Positions 1 through 8,006 of a stretch of 16,363 nucleotides of DNA are shown here, in pieces. A model generated the notes under the pieces. It had not been told where the DNA came from and did not search any database. It saw only the letters and a list, made by a program, of their open reading frames with translations. Location of the stretch: NCBI RefSeq assembly GCF_000972705.2, contig NZ_LATL02000297.1, positions 1-16,363 on the forward strand, in the 5' to 3' direction. The position numbers and the translations under genes were made by a program. The stretch comes from Limnoraphis robusta CS-951 (GTDB lineage: Bacteria > Cyanobacteriota > Cyanobacteriia > Cyanobacteriales > Microcoleaceae). How positions within the stretch are numbered: the first letter of the stretch is position 1; each line of letters opens with the position of its first letter.

Positions 1-169
1 ATTGTTAGCAACAACCTGTATAAACCCGCCCGTCACCTTAACAAAATTCATCGCTAACCATTGTCAAAAAATCCTTTTTCTAGGAAGCAGTTTTCTGTAG
101 GGGCGGGTTCTGAGAAAATCTACAATTGTTAGCAACAACCTGTATAAACCCGCCCGTCACCTTAACAAA
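1..169. repeat. 45-base direct repeat, two copies
   Basis: Bases 1-45 and 125-169 are identical. Both contain the TAAACCCGCCC end of the GC-ended palindromic element described elsewhere in this window. The first copy is cut by the window edge; the second forms the right half of the element copy at 97-155. The stretch 1-264 contains no convincing gene. It holds only this duplication, element copies and a 30-base repeat. Confidence 0.9.
97..155 (-). repeat. GC-ended palindromic element, copy in reverse orientation
   Basis: The copy starts GTAGGGGCGGGTT and ends TAAACCCGCCC, about 59 bases in all. The termini are inverted repeats able to form a stem around a variable AT-rich middle. It belongs to the family at 210-268, 1178-1237, 13924-13983, 14139-14311, 15143-15202 and 16166-16226. 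No transposase lies nearby, so it looks like a non-autonomous or REP-like element. Confidence 0.8.
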
Positions 170-260
170 TTCTAGGAAACAGACATTTTTGTAGAACCCT
201 TGATGGGGAGGGCGGGTTTATGTAAGCTATTTCTAGGAAACAGACATTTTTGTAGAACCC
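170..260. repeat. 30-base direct repeat, two copies
   Basis: Bases 170-199 and 231-260 are identical, beginning TTCTAGGAAACAG and ending GTAGAACCC. The second copy forms the right part of the intact palindromic element at 210-268. The first looks like the remnant of another copy whose right end (GCCCCTAC) is replaced by TTGATGGGG. A diverged third relative lies at about 79-100. Confidence 0.85.
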
Positions 261-268
261 GCCCCTAC
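210..268 (+). repeat. GC-ended palindromic element at trpA 3' end
   Basis: This intact copy is about 59 bases: left end GGGCGGGTTTA, right end GTAGAACCCGCCCCTAC. Its right terminus CTAC, read on the minus strand, is GTAG and contains the TAG stop codon of trpA (265-267). The element therefore abuts and terminates the trpA reading frame. Confidence 0.85.
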
Positions 269-1071
269 GCGATCGCATTTTTTAGGTCATGGGCTAACTG
301 TTCAATGTCTTTAAGTGCTTGTTCGGGTGAGTTTTCAGCTAAACGCCGGACAAACGCACTGCCGACAATGACAGCATCAGCACCCCATTGGGCAATTTGT
401 TGGGCCTGTTTGGGTTCGGAAATGCCAAAACCAACGCCAATAGGTTTATCGGTACTGGCTTTTAGTTCGCTGATTAACGTTTCAACCCGTGACTGAACCT
501 GCGATCGCATTCCGGTTACTCCAGTCACACTCACCAGATAAATGAATCCTTGCGACTTCTGGGCGATCGCTTGTATGCGCTCTGAGCGGCTTGTAGGCGC
601 GACTAGAAGGATGACTTCAATCCCCACCTCGGAGGCGACATCTAACAGCGTTTGAGCTTCTTCTAGGGGCAAATCAGGCACAACCAGCCCTTTCACTCCA
701 GCATTGGCAAACTGAGTTAAACAGTAACGAATTCCCCGATAGAGGATGGGGTTGTAATAGGAAAATAAAATCAACGGGGCTTTCAGCGTCGGAGTGACAT
801 CAGAAACAACTCCTAAAACTTGGTCAAATGTCACCCCTTTTGCGAGGGCGCGAGTTGCTGCCGCTTGAATGACGGGGCCATCGGCTAACGGGTCTGAGTA
901 AGGAATTCCCAACTCAATCAGATCAGCGCCGCTACGATCAAGAATTTGTAAAGCTTTTGCTGTTGTTTCTAGGTCAGGATCGCCTGCGGTAATAAACGGA
1001 ATTAACGCACATTCACTGCGGCTTTTTAGCGTTTGGAAACACTCAGAAATGCTTTGAGTCTTTGTCTTCAT
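265..1071 (-). CDS. trpA: Tryptophan synthase alpha chain
   Basis: This is the alpha subunit of tryptophan synthase, which cleaves indole-3-glycerol phosphate to indole and glyceraldehyde 3-phosphate and passes indole to TrpB. The 268 residues match the family's usual length. The signature [16 protein letters not shown] is present, with Glu53 and Asp64 at the positions of the catalytic Glu49 and Asp60 of the E. coli enzyme. The phosphate-binding region with GVGFGIS and IVGSAFV is also intact. It is the last gene of a minus-strand trpE-trpC-trpA run, 67 bases after trpC. In the scytonemin context it helps supply extra tryptophan. The stop codon TAG is contributed by the terminus of a palindromic repeat (210-268). 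No clear Shine-Dalgarno precedes the ATG. trpB is not in the window. A second housekeeping trpA elsewhere in the genome is possible but not visible. Confidence 0.96.
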   Translation of the reverse strand: MKTKTQSISECFQTLKSRSECALIPFITAGDPDLETTAKALQILDRSGADLIELGIPYSDPLADGPVIQAAATRALAKGVTFDQVLGVVSDVTPTLKAPLILFSYYNPILYRGIRYCLTQFANAGVKGLVVPDLPLEEAQTLLDVASEVGIEVILLVAPTSRSERIQAIAQKSQGFIYLVSVTGVTGMRSQVQSRVETLISELKASTDKPIGVGFGISEPKQAQQIAQWGADAVIVGSAFVRRLAENSPEQALKDIEQLAHDLKNAIA

Positions 1072-1138
1072 CTTTGTAGTTCTAATTGAGGAATAAATGA
1101 AACGGATAAGAAAAGTATTCTACGGATTAACTTAACTG

Positions 1139-2134
1139 TTATAAGCCTATATCTAGGGGTTTTACAGGTAATTTAATGGGCGGGTTTATGTATATTGTTT
1201 TTGAGAAACGATCCATCAATTCCGAACCAGCCCCTACATCCGTTATCGACGCTTCCTTATCCGGTTTTAATAGAGCCTGCACAGCCCCTGCAATATCAGC
1301 ATGAGTCACTAAAGATTCACCAACTAACACGGCATTTGCACCTGCTTGATTAACACGAATTAGGTCTGATGCTGTCTTGAAGCCGGACTCGCTGACAACT
1401 ACAATATTTTTCGCTTGTAGTGCTTCACCTCGCGCTTCTAATAACTGTTCAGTGGTGGCTAAATCAACAGTAAAATCTTCTAAATTGCGGTTATTAATGC
1501 CAACTAGCTTTATGCTTTTGCCTGTTTCCGGCAGTGCTAACACCCGGTCTAATTCTGCTAGAGTATGAACTTCTACCAAAGAATCCATCCCTAAGCGGTA
1601 AGCTAATATTGATAACTTGCTTAAGTCAGCATCAGTCAGAACTGCCGCAATCAAAAGCACCGCATTCGCACCCGCCGCCCGTGCTGTAATCACCTGGCAG
1701 GCATCAATGATAAATTCTTTGCACAGCAGGGGAAGGGATACACTGTCTCGAAGCGATCGCAAGTTCTCAAAACTGCCTTGAAAAAAGGTTTCATCGGTGA
1801 GAACAGATAAACAAGCGGCGCCGCCTCGTTCGTAGGCTTGTGCGATTTTCACCGGATCAAAATTTGGGCAAATAATCCCTTTACTGGGACTTGCTTTTTT
1901 GACTTCAGCAATCAGGGCGGGATATCCTGACCTAAGCGCCTGAACAAAGTCTTTTTGATTGGGAGAATCTACTATGGAAGTAGACTGTTCTTCGTCTGAC
2001 ATCACCTGCAACATCCGCAAGACTTCTTGTTCTTTTTGCCAAATAATCTTTTCGAGAATATTGTCGGGAGTTGATTGTCGGGGCGCAATCTCATAACCTG
2101 TACCGGGTTCTGTTAAGCGACGGCGAATTTTCAT
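1139..2134 (-). CDS. trpC: Indole-3-glycerol-phosphate synthase with repeat-derived C-terminal tail
   Basis: This TIM-barrel enzyme converts carboxyphenylaminodeoxyribulose phosphate to indole-3-glycerol phosphate. The 331 residues begin MKIRRR and NILEKIIWQKE, as in cyanobacterial TrpC. Active-site signatures are present: AEVKKASPSKG (Glu77, Lys79), LCKEF (Lys139), SLVEVHTLAEL, GINNRNL and VSESGF. The barrel appears to end near residue 287. Residues 300-319 are encoded by an inverted copy of the 60-base palindromic element at 1178-1237, reading VGAGSELMDR onward, and the frame then continues to residue 331. The last roughly 35 residues are therefore probably a non-native tail. The gene lies 27 bases after trpE and 67 before trpA, an arrangement that fits one operon. 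In the scytonemin pathway it feeds tryptophan supply. Confidence 0.95.
   Translation of the reverse strand: MKIRRRLTEPGTGYEIAPRQSTPDNILEKIIWQKEQEVLRMLQVMSDEEQSTSIVDSPNQKDFVQALRSGYPALIAEVKKASPSKGIICPNFDPVKIAQAYERGGAACLSVLTDETFFQGSFENLRSLRDSVSLPLLCKEFIIDACQVITARAAGANAVLLIAAVLTDADLSKLSILAYRLGMDSLVEVHTLAELDRVLALPETGKSIKLVGINNRNLEDFTVDLATTEQLLEARGEALQAKNIVVVSESGFKTASDLIRVNQAGANAVLVGESLVTHADIAGAVQALLKPDKEASITDVGAGSELMDRFSKTIYINPPIKLPVKPLDIGL
1178..1237 (+). repeat. GC-ended palindromic element inside trpC 3' end
   Basis: This 60-base copy has left end GGGCGGGTTTA and a mutated right end GAACCAGCCCCTAC. It lies entirely within the trpC reading frame and is translated in the opposite orientation as residues 300-319. 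It has no in-frame stop in the frame used, so TrpC reads through it. Confidence 0.85.
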
Positions 2135-2161
2135 CTGAATAAATGCTGCAACTGAACTGTT

Positions 2162-4378
2162 TTAAACTAAGCTTAAAAGCGAGTTTTCGGCTTGTGTAGA
2201 ATTGACAACACTATGCTGTGAACTGTAAGCATCAATGACGTTTTGAATCATCTTCAAACCTGCACTCCCCGCCATTGTCATCAGTGATTCTGGATGAAAT
2301 TGAACTGCTGTTATTGGCAGTTCCCGATGTTGGATAGCCATGATTACTTGATCAGCAGAAAATGCAGTAACTTTGAGTTCAGCAGGCATAGCTGTTGTTA
2401 CGGCATAAAGCGAGTGATACCGTCCCGCCTCAAAGGTTGAAGGCAGTCCTTTAAACAACACACAGTCAGAGTCTACGACTGTAATTTGTGAAGAAATGCC
2501 ATGTTGCGGACAGTCTAAAACGCCCAAAGTTCCGCCAAACGCTTCGACAATACCCTGCAACCCTAAACACACCCCAAACAAAGGAATATGACGATTAACA
2601 CAAGCTTTTACCATGTTGCTGACTCCGAAATCAGCCGGACGCCCAGGCCCAGGTGAAAGCACAACTAGATCAGGTTGCAAAGCATCGAGAACTTCTAGGG
2701 GAAAGCCGTGACGTCGTGTTACGACTGTTGCGCCGCAGTAGCGAATATAGTTGGCTAAGGTATGAACAAAAGAGTCTTCATAGTCCACAATCAACACTTT
2801 GGGGCTATTTGCGGTTGTTTGAGCGGGGGATATTGACTCGCTTTGACTTAAGTAGTCGTGTTTGGTTTGTTTGAGGGCTTGTAGCATTGCAGCCGCCTTG
2901 GTGAGCGTTTCTTTGGCTTCTGCTTCGGGAATTGAACTATGCAGTACCGTTGCTCCGACGCGAACTTCTGCGACAGAATCTTTCAGGCGAATCGTTCTCA
3001 AAACTAAGCCTGTGTTGAGGTTGCCATTAAAGTTAAAATAACCCACTGCTCCACCATACCAACGACGGGCGCTGCGTTCATGCTGTTCAATAAAGGCGAT
3101 CGCGGCTCGTTTAGGAGCGCCTGTGACGGTTACTGCCCAGGTATGGGTTAAAAAGGCATCTAAAGCATCGTATTGGTCTTCTAAAACGCCTTCAACATGG
3201 TCAACGGTATGAATTAAATGGCTGTACATCTCCACCTGACGCCGACCAATAACCTGCACCGATCCGGGCTTACAAACTCGGGACTTGTCATTGCGATCGA
3301 CATCTGTACACATGGTCAACTCGGTTTCATCTTTGAGGGAGTTGAGTAAATGCCGAATTTGAGAAGCGTCTGCGATCGCATCATCGCCTCGTTCTATTGT
3401 GCCACTAATCGGACAGGTTTCCACCCGGAGTCCATCAACTCGCACAAACATTTCAGGGGAAGCCCCGATCAAATACTCCCCACCCAGGTTGAATATAAAG
3501 CCGTAAGGACTGGGGTTAATCGCTTGTAGGGTTCGGAATAACTCGCTGGGTGCGGTTTCACAACTTTCAAAAAAGCTTTGAGATGGCACCACTTCAAATA
3601 AATCCCCTCGGCGGAAATAATCAAAAGCCGTTTTCACTAACTCTGCATATTCGCCAGGGCCATGATCGGCGACTTGGGTAACGGGTTGACGTTTTCCGCG
3701 ATAATCGATCACATCGCCTGTTCTAGGGAGTCCGAATGTTGAACCGTTGGCTGTTTGAAAGTCGTACTGAAGTTGAAAGGCTTGCTGGAGGTAGTAGTCT
3801 ACGACAATCAGTTCATCGGGCAAATACAGCACTAAGTCTCGTTGATCGCTTGGACGCTTGATCTTTTGAGCGATCGGCTCAAACTGAAAGACTAAATCAT
3901 AGCCTAGCGCTCCATACAGTCCTAAATGTTCATCTTCGTCACTTTTCAACGCATTTATCATCGCTCTAATGACTGAGAATGCAGAGGGCTGTTGGCTTCT
4001 TTCTTCTTCTGAAAACAGCCGATTGGCTTTTACAACTGTTCCTGTAATGGTCTGGCGACTGTGATTAATATTTTGCAAATCCGCACAGGTGAGGATTGCA
4101 TTAGAAATCTGTTCGAGTAAGACTTCTCCTCGTTGGTTGAGGGCTGTAATTGTAAAATCATGGTCGCGTGTGGCGATTTCAAGGGGGGGATTGACAAATC
4201 CAATCGCCCATCGTCTGTAGCGTCCTGGATATTCATAGCTGCTGGTTAACAATCCACCCCGCGCAGTATCTAACTTAGACAAGACTTGATTGAGCGCGGT
4301 TTCCATCGACAACAGTTCGACCTGTCGAAATATCTCGATACCACCATCTGTTAGATATTGTTGGGGTTTGTAGGTCAT
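2162..4378 (-). CDS. trpE: Anthranilate synthase, fused components I and II (TrpE-TrpG)
   Basis: This makes anthranilate from chorismate and glutamine, the committed step of tryptophan synthesis. The N-terminal roughly 520 residues are component I, with the LLTSS...PGRYRRW region, LIGASPEMF, PISGTIERGDD, DVDRNDKSRVC and TGAPKRAA. A linker of about 20 residues leads to a class I glutamine amidotransferase domain with nucleophile Cys604 in GVCLGLQ and His695/Glu697 in QFHPES. I chose the ATG at 4378 (738 residues): a GGAG sits 11 bases upstream, and the reading frame can be extended only to a GTG at 4429 with no better site. Fused TrpE(G) is known in several bacteria and in scytonemin-associated trp sets. 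The gene is divergent from scyA. No tryptophan-codon leader peptide or attenuator is visible upstream. trpC follows after 27 bases. Confidence 0.95.
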   Translation of the reverse strand: MTYKPQQYLTDGGIEIFRQVELLSMETALNQVLSKLDTARGGLLTSSYEYPGRYRRWAIGFVNPPLEIATRDHDFTITALNQRGEVLLEQISNAILTCADLQNINHSRQTITGTVVKANRLFSEEERSQQPSAFSVIRAMINALKSDEDEHLGLYGALGYDLVFQFEPIAQKIKRPSDQRDLVLYLPDELIVVDYYLQQAFQLQYDFQTANGSTFGLPRTGDVIDYRGKRQPVTQVADHGPGEYAELVKTAFDYFRRGDLFEVVPSQSFFESCETAPSELFRTLQAINPSPYGFIFNLGGEYLIGASPEMFVRVDGLRVETCPISGTIERGDDAIADASQIRHLLNSLKDETELTMCTDVDRNDKSRVCKPGSVQVIGRRQVEMYSHLIHTVDHVEGVLEDQYDALDAFLTHTWAVTVTGAPKRAAIAFIEQHERSARRWYGGAVGYFNFNGNLNTGLVLRTIRLKDSVAEVRVGATVLHSSIPEAEAKETLTKAAAMLQALKQTKHDYLSQSESISPAQTTANSPKVLIVDYEDSFVHTLANYIRYCGATVVTRRHGFPLEVLDALQPDLVVLSPGPGRPADFGVSNMVKACVNRHIPLFGVCLGLQGIVEAFGGTLGVLDCPQHGISSQITVVDSDCVLFKGLPSTFEAGRYHSLYAVTTAMPAELKVTAFSADQVIMAIQHRELPITAVQFHPESLMTMAGSAGLKMIQNVIDAYSSQHSVVNSTQAENSLLSLV

Positions 4379-4881
4379 TATTTCAAAATCTCCATAAATA
4401 ATTTTAGCTGTAGGTGTCCGTGAAAACACTGATTACTGTTTCTGAGCTTAAAGAACTTGATCGATAAAGTTAATGATATTTTTTCGGGAGGTCGTTACAT
4501 TTATTTAGATTTTCTCATAAATCAGAATTTCTACTATATTTTATGTATAAGGATAGAGCTAGACTCATCAATCAACTTATAACCTAAGATAGAGGAATAA
4601 ACACAAGCAAGGTGCTGACTGTCTAAGGTTAAAAAGAAATTAAAAGGCTCAATCTATGCTCTCAAGTTTGCAATCGCGCCTTATCCCTACATCTACTTAT
4701 ATCTAAGTTTGAGCGGATCTAGAGGTTGAGTAAAACTTAGAAAAACCTAAAGAATTGATATCTCATCCGAAATAATGTGCATAGCACTGTTCTCAAGTCT
4801 GTCTTTATGATGTTTGTGATAACCAGCCAGCTATAAGAACTAGAAGGCTAAGACCAGATAAAGCGAGAATAGTCCTAAAAA
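4379..4881. other. Divergent trpE/scyA intergenic control region
   Basis: These 503 gene-free, AT-rich bases must hold the promoters for both the trp genes and scyA. An AT-rich patch at about 4532-4552 (TATATTTTATGTATAAGG) has -10-like sequence on both strands, but I cannot assign a confident -35/-10 pair. The pentamer CTAAG or its complement occurs at 4584, 4623, 4703, 4736 and 4848. Two inverted repeats use it: 4702-4710 with 4733-4741 (perfect, 9 bases) and 4581-4589 with 4622-4630 (8 of 9). No clear Shine-Dalgarno precedes scyA. I see no tRNA or riboswitch here. Confidence 0.6.
4702..4741. promoter_or_regulatory. Inverted repeat upstream of scyA, possible operator or leader hairpin
   Basis: The arms TCTAAGTTT (4702-4710) and AAACTTAGA (4733-4741) are perfect 9-base complements separated by 22 bases, about 140 bases before the scyA start. 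The structure could be a regulator-binding site or a 5' leader hairpin. The complementarity is visible; any role is inference. Confidence 0.3.
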
Positions 4882-6762
4882 ATGAGCAATCAATCTACTA
4901 AGTATTCTCCTGTAATTACTCAGGAGAAACCGATTAAAATAGCTAACAAACAGTTAGTAGAAGAGTCTGTTGAGAGTTCACATCAGAGCCAGTCAGCAGT
5001 CAAAAAAGAGACATCAGTCTGTCAAGCGCTCGTCAAGTTATTAGAAGACTTGGGTGTGGAATGGGCTTTCGGTGTTTCCGGTGGTGCAATGGCAACCCTG
5101 TGGCATACTTTATCGAACAGTCGTCAAATCCAAGTGGTTCACTGTCGTCACGAGTCGGGTGCCGCCTTTGCCGCTCTCGAAGCCTCCCTCGCCACCAACA
5201 GCCCCGTTGTTGTCTTTTCAACTGCTGGCCCTGGCATTACCAATACCTTGACTGGACTGTTTGCAGCACGAGGCGAAGGCGGTAAAGTGATTCATCTGTC
5301 AGCCTGTACGTCTCCATCCCAGCGAGGACGGTGGTCAATTCAAGAAACCAGCGCTCGCACCCTGCCCCAAGACGGCTTATTTAACTCGGGAGCGTTGTAC
5401 AACTACGCTACTGTCATTGACTGCCCCGAGCAACTGCCTCAAATTGGCAGACGACTGATACAGGGGTTATCTCAGCCCGGAGGCTTTACCGCTCATATCA
5501 GCACTCCCACAGGGGTACAAACGTTACCGATGCCGATGTCGCTCCCAAAAGCGACTGTCGTAGAAAGTGCGATCGCAGCAACAGATTCTCTGATCTCCCA
5601 CTGTGTAGAGTTACTTTCCGAAGGCCCCTTTGCCATTTGGGTTGGTTATGGCGCTCGTTTAGCAACAAAAGAAATCATGCAGCTTGCCGAGATCACAGGT
5701 GCCGCCGTCATGTGTTCTCCCCGAGCGAAAGGACTCTTTCCTGAAGATCATCCTCAGTTTGTCGGTATCACTGGGTTAGGCGGTCATGGTTCGGTGCTGA
5801 ACTATTTCAAAGCCGTTAAACCGCTACGAACGTTGGTACTCGGGACTCGCATGGGTGAACCGACCTCATTTTGGAGTGCCGACTTGGTGCCGAGTCAAGG
5901 ATTTATTCAAGTTGATATTGATCCGAGCGTTATTGGGGCTAGCTATCCAACGGCGCCGACAATTCCTGTTCAAGCTGATATCGGGACTTTCCTACGTCAG
6001 CTATTACCCCATCTGTCGAACTATCCTAAACAGACTGCAAACTTGCCCAACCCACAACGGGAACCCATTGCAGAGGCTACCAGTACCCTTGTGCGTCCTG
6101 AGATTTTAATGGAGGCTATCCAAAAAATCATCGTTGAAGGGAGCGATGCTGTTGTATTGGCTGAGTCGGGTAATTCATTTACTTGGTCTACTCACCTGTT
6201 ACGCTTTTCTCAACCCAATCGTTATCGGGTGAGTACAGGTGTGGGTTCAATGGGTCATGCAACGACAGGTGTTTTGGGTCCTGCTGTCGCTAAAGGGAAT
6301 AAAGCTGTTGCTATCGTTGGTGATGGTTCGATGTTAATGAACAGCGAAGTCAGCACTGCCGTTAAATACCAAATTCCTGCGGTTTGGATTGTCTTGAACG
6401 ATGCTCGTTACAATATGTGCTATCAAGGCATGGCGATGTTAGGACTCCAAGCCGATGCGCTGATGCCTCAAACTGATTTTACGATGATAGCTCAAGGGAT
6501 GGGAGCAGAAAGTATTCAGGTTGATTGTGAGTCACAGCTTGAAGATGCCCTAACAAAAGCGATGGCTGCTCCTGGGCCGTTTGTTATTGATGTTAAAATT
6601 GATGGCACTCGTCACGCTCCTTCTAAGGGACGGACTAAGAGTTTAGCCAATCGTTCCGCAACAAAAATAGAGGAAAAACCCGAGTTCAAAGACTATTCGT
6701 TAGATGACCACCCCTCAAAAAATGGTTCATCTAAAGAGCAAGTCTCTTTTCCGATGGTTTAA
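4882..6762 (+). CDS. scyA: ScyA, thiamine-diphosphate-dependent scytonemin synthase (acetolactate synthase-like)
   Basis: This cytoplasmic ThDP enzyme couples indole-3-pyruvate with p-hydroxyphenylpyruvate, giving the beta-keto acid used by ScyC. The 626 residues show the three-domain acetolactate synthase fold. The N-terminal pyrimidine-binding domain has GVSGGA and RHESGAAF, with Glu91 as the likely cofactor-activating glutamate, followed by STAGPGITN. A central domain (about 230-380) includes VDIDPSVIG. The C-terminal domain carries the Mg/ThDP motif GDGS (480-483) through LND (505-507). About 44 polar residues precede the first domain, and a charged low-complexity tail follows residue 585. 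It is the first gene of the scyABC run, divergent from trpE. Assignment rests on the fold plus the adjacent ScyB and ScyC; alone it could be read as a generic acetolactate synthase large subunit. The ATG start has no obvious Shine-Dalgarno. Confidence 0.95.
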   Translation: MSNQSTKYSPVITQEKPIKIANKQLVEESVESSHQSQSAVKKETSVCQALVKLLEDLGVEWAFGVSGGAMATLWHTLSNSRQIQVVHCRHESGAAFAALEASLATNSPVVVFSTAGPGITNTLTGLFAARGEGGKVIHLSACTSPSQRGRWSIQETSARTLPQDGLFNSGALYNYATVIDCPEQLPQIGRRLIQGLSQPGGFTAHISTPTGVQTLPMPMSLPKATVVESAIAATDSLISHCVELLSEGPFAIWVGYGARLATKEIMQLAEITGAAVMCSPRAKGLFPEDHPQFVGITGLGGHGSVLNYFKAVKPLRTLVLGTRMGEPTSFWSADLVPSQGFIQVDIDPSVIGASYPTAPTIPVQADIGTFLRQLLPHLSNYPKQTANLPNPQREPIAEATSTLVRPEILMEAIQKIIVEGSDAVVLAESGNSFTWSTHLLRFSQPNRYRVSTGVGSMGHATTGVLGPAVAKGNKAVAIVGDGSMLMNSEVSTAVKYQIPAVWIVLNDARYNMCYQGMAMLGLQADALMPQTDFTMIAQGMGAESIQVDCESQLEDALTKAMAAPGPFVIDVKIDGTRHAPSKGRTKSLANRSATKIEEKPEFKDYSLDDHPSKNGSSKEQVSFPMV

Positions 6763-6833
6763 ACACTGTTAACAGTTATGGCGCGAAGCATTTGGGTGTT
6801 TGACATTAGTAAAAGCTGAAAATCTTTTCTAGT

Positions 6834-6875
6834 CTGCCTATTGCCTATTGCCTATTGCCTATTGCCTTTTGCCTT
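6834..6875 (+). repeat. Heptamer short tandem repeat, scyA-scyB spacer
   Basis: Six consecutive 7-base units lie in the 149-base gap between scyA and scyB: CTGCCTA, TTGCCTA three times, then TTGCCTT twice. Heptamer arrays of this kind are typical of filamentous cyanobacterial genomes. The array ends about 36 bases before the scyB start. Confidence 0.9.
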
Positions 6876-6895
6876 TTGACTTTTCCCTTTACTCA

Positions 6896-6903
6896 AGAGA
6901 GAT
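6896..6903 (+). promoter_or_regulatory. Ribosome-binding site of scyB
   Basis: The purine-rich AGAGAGAT is centred about 12 bases before the ATG at 6912. It supports that start, which also aligns with the usual MELFK start of leucine dehydrogenases. Confidence 0.5.
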
Positions 6904-6911
6904 AGACGACT

Positions 6912-7970
6912 ATGGAATTATTTAAAACAACCTCCGCAGCAGGCCATGAACAGGTTTTGTTCTGCCATGACCAAGCATCAGGACTCAAGGCAATTATTGC
7001 CATTCACGATAGCCGACTGGGTGCTGCTATGGGTGCCACTCGTTTATGGCCCTATGAAAGTGAGGCTGCTGCTTTAACTGATGCTTTGCGTCTCAGCCGA
7101 GGTATGACTTATAAAGCTGCTTGTGCTAATATTCCGATGGGTGGTGGTAAAGCGGTGATTATCGCCAAACCGGAGCAGAAAACCTGTGAATTGTTACAGG
7201 CTTATGGTCGATTTATTGAGCGCCTAAACGGTCGATTTATCACGGGTCAAGATATTAACCTCACGCCACAAGATGTTCGACAAATTAACCGTGAAACTAA
7301 GTATGTTGTCGGAACTCAAGAAAAGTCGGGCGGGCCTGCTCCGGTTACGGCTATTGGGGTTTTATTGGGGATGAAAGCTGCGGCGAAATATCGTTTTGGT
7401 TCTGATAGCCTGAAAGGGTTAAAGGTTGCTGTTCAAGGTTTAGGAAATGTCGGACAGCATCTTTGTGAATGGCTCTACAAAAATGATGCCAAGCTGTTTG
7501 TGAGTGATATTAATCAAGCAAAAGTCTCTAAACTGGAACGGTTATATGGGGCGACTGCGGTTGAACCGGAAGAAATTTATGGACTTGATGTTGATATTTT
7601 TGCCCCTTGTGCGATGGGAGCGATCCTCAACAGTCAGACTATTCCGATGATTAAAGCGGGTATTATTGCAGGTTCGGCTAATAATCAGCTTGAAGATGAG
7701 CAACTGCATGGCGAAATGCTCACGGCTCAAGATATTTTGTACTGCCCTGATTATGTTATAAATTCGGGTGGGTTGATTAATGTTTACCATGAGTTGATTG
7801 GCTATAACGAGAAGAAAGCGATTAGCCATGTTCATAGTATTTACGATACGTTGATCGAACTTTTCAACAAAGCCAACACAACCGGAATGACGACTCACGA
7901 AGCTTCTAAACAGCTTGCTGAAGAACGCATTATTAAGGCGCAACAGGCTCAAATGTTGGTGAGTGCATAG
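6912..7970 (+). CDS. scyB: ScyB, NAD-dependent tryptophan dehydrogenase (leucine dehydrogenase-like)
   Basis: This oxidatively deaminates L-tryptophan to indole-3-pyruvate, the indole partner for ScyA. The 352 residues align closely with the Glu/Leu/Phe/Val dehydrogenase family, starting MELFK. The dehydrogenase motif is intact: Lys68 in MTYKAA and Lys80 in MGGGKAVI match the substrate-binding and catalytic lysines of leucine dehydrogenase, and Asp114 in TGQDIN is the likely catalytic acid. The Rossmann motif GLGNVG is at 176-181, and Asp199 (VSDIN) at the end of the next strand favours NAD over NADP. It lies 149 bases after scyA, across a heptamer repeat, and 36 bases before scyC. Tryptophan specificity is inferred from the cluster; sequence alone shows an amino acid dehydrogenase. 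Confidence 0.95.
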   Translation: MELFKTTSAAGHEQVLFCHDQASGLKAIIAIHDSRLGAAMGATRLWPYESEAAALTDALRLSRGMTYKAACANIPMGGGKAVIIAKPEQKTCELLQAYGRFIERLNGRFITGQDINLTPQDVRQINRETKYVVGTQEKSGGPAPVTAIGVLLGMKAAAKYRFGSDSLKGLKVAVQGLGNVGQHLCEWLYKNDAKLFVSDINQAKVSKLERLYGATAVEPEEIYGLDVDIFAPCAMGAILNSQTIPMIKAGIIAGSANNQLEDEQLHGEMLTAQDILYCPDYVINSGGLINVYHELIGYNEKKAISHVHSIYDTLIELFNKANTTGMTTHEASKQLAEERIIKAQQAQMLVSA

Positions 7971-7996
7971 CCCGCAGATCAAACTGAATTCATACT

Positions 7997-8002
7997 AGAG
8001 GA
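7997..8002 (+). promoter_or_regulatory. Ribosome-binding site of scyC
   Basis: AGAGGA lies four bases before the ATG at 8007 and is the clearest Shine-Dalgarno-like sequence in the window. It supports the chosen scyC start. Confidence 0.6.
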
Positions 8003-8006
8003 CATC

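Noticed and set aside
4379..4429. GTG-initiated 17-residue extension of trpE
   Set aside because: The ATG at 4378 has a GGAG upstream, and its product MTYKPQQY looks like a normal TrpE start; the GTG has no ribosome-binding site.
4656..4706. 16-codon open frame (MLSSLQSRL...) upstream of scyA with AAAGG eight bases before it
   Set aside because: It has no tryptophan or aromatic-rich stretch and no sign of an attenuator; a frame this short arises easily by chance. Its stop falls in the inverted repeat, which is the only curious point.
4882..6762. scyA as a housekeeping acetolactate synthase (ilvB)
   Set aside because: The fold fits, but the neighbours scyB and scyC, the lack of an adjacent small subunit gene, and the polar N- and C-terminal extensions point to ScyA.
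7542..7982. 146-codon open frame on the minus strand under scyB
   Set aside because: It is fully antisense to a well-supported dehydrogenase with intact motifs, has no recognisable domain, and its composition is what the reverse of scyB coding sequence would give.
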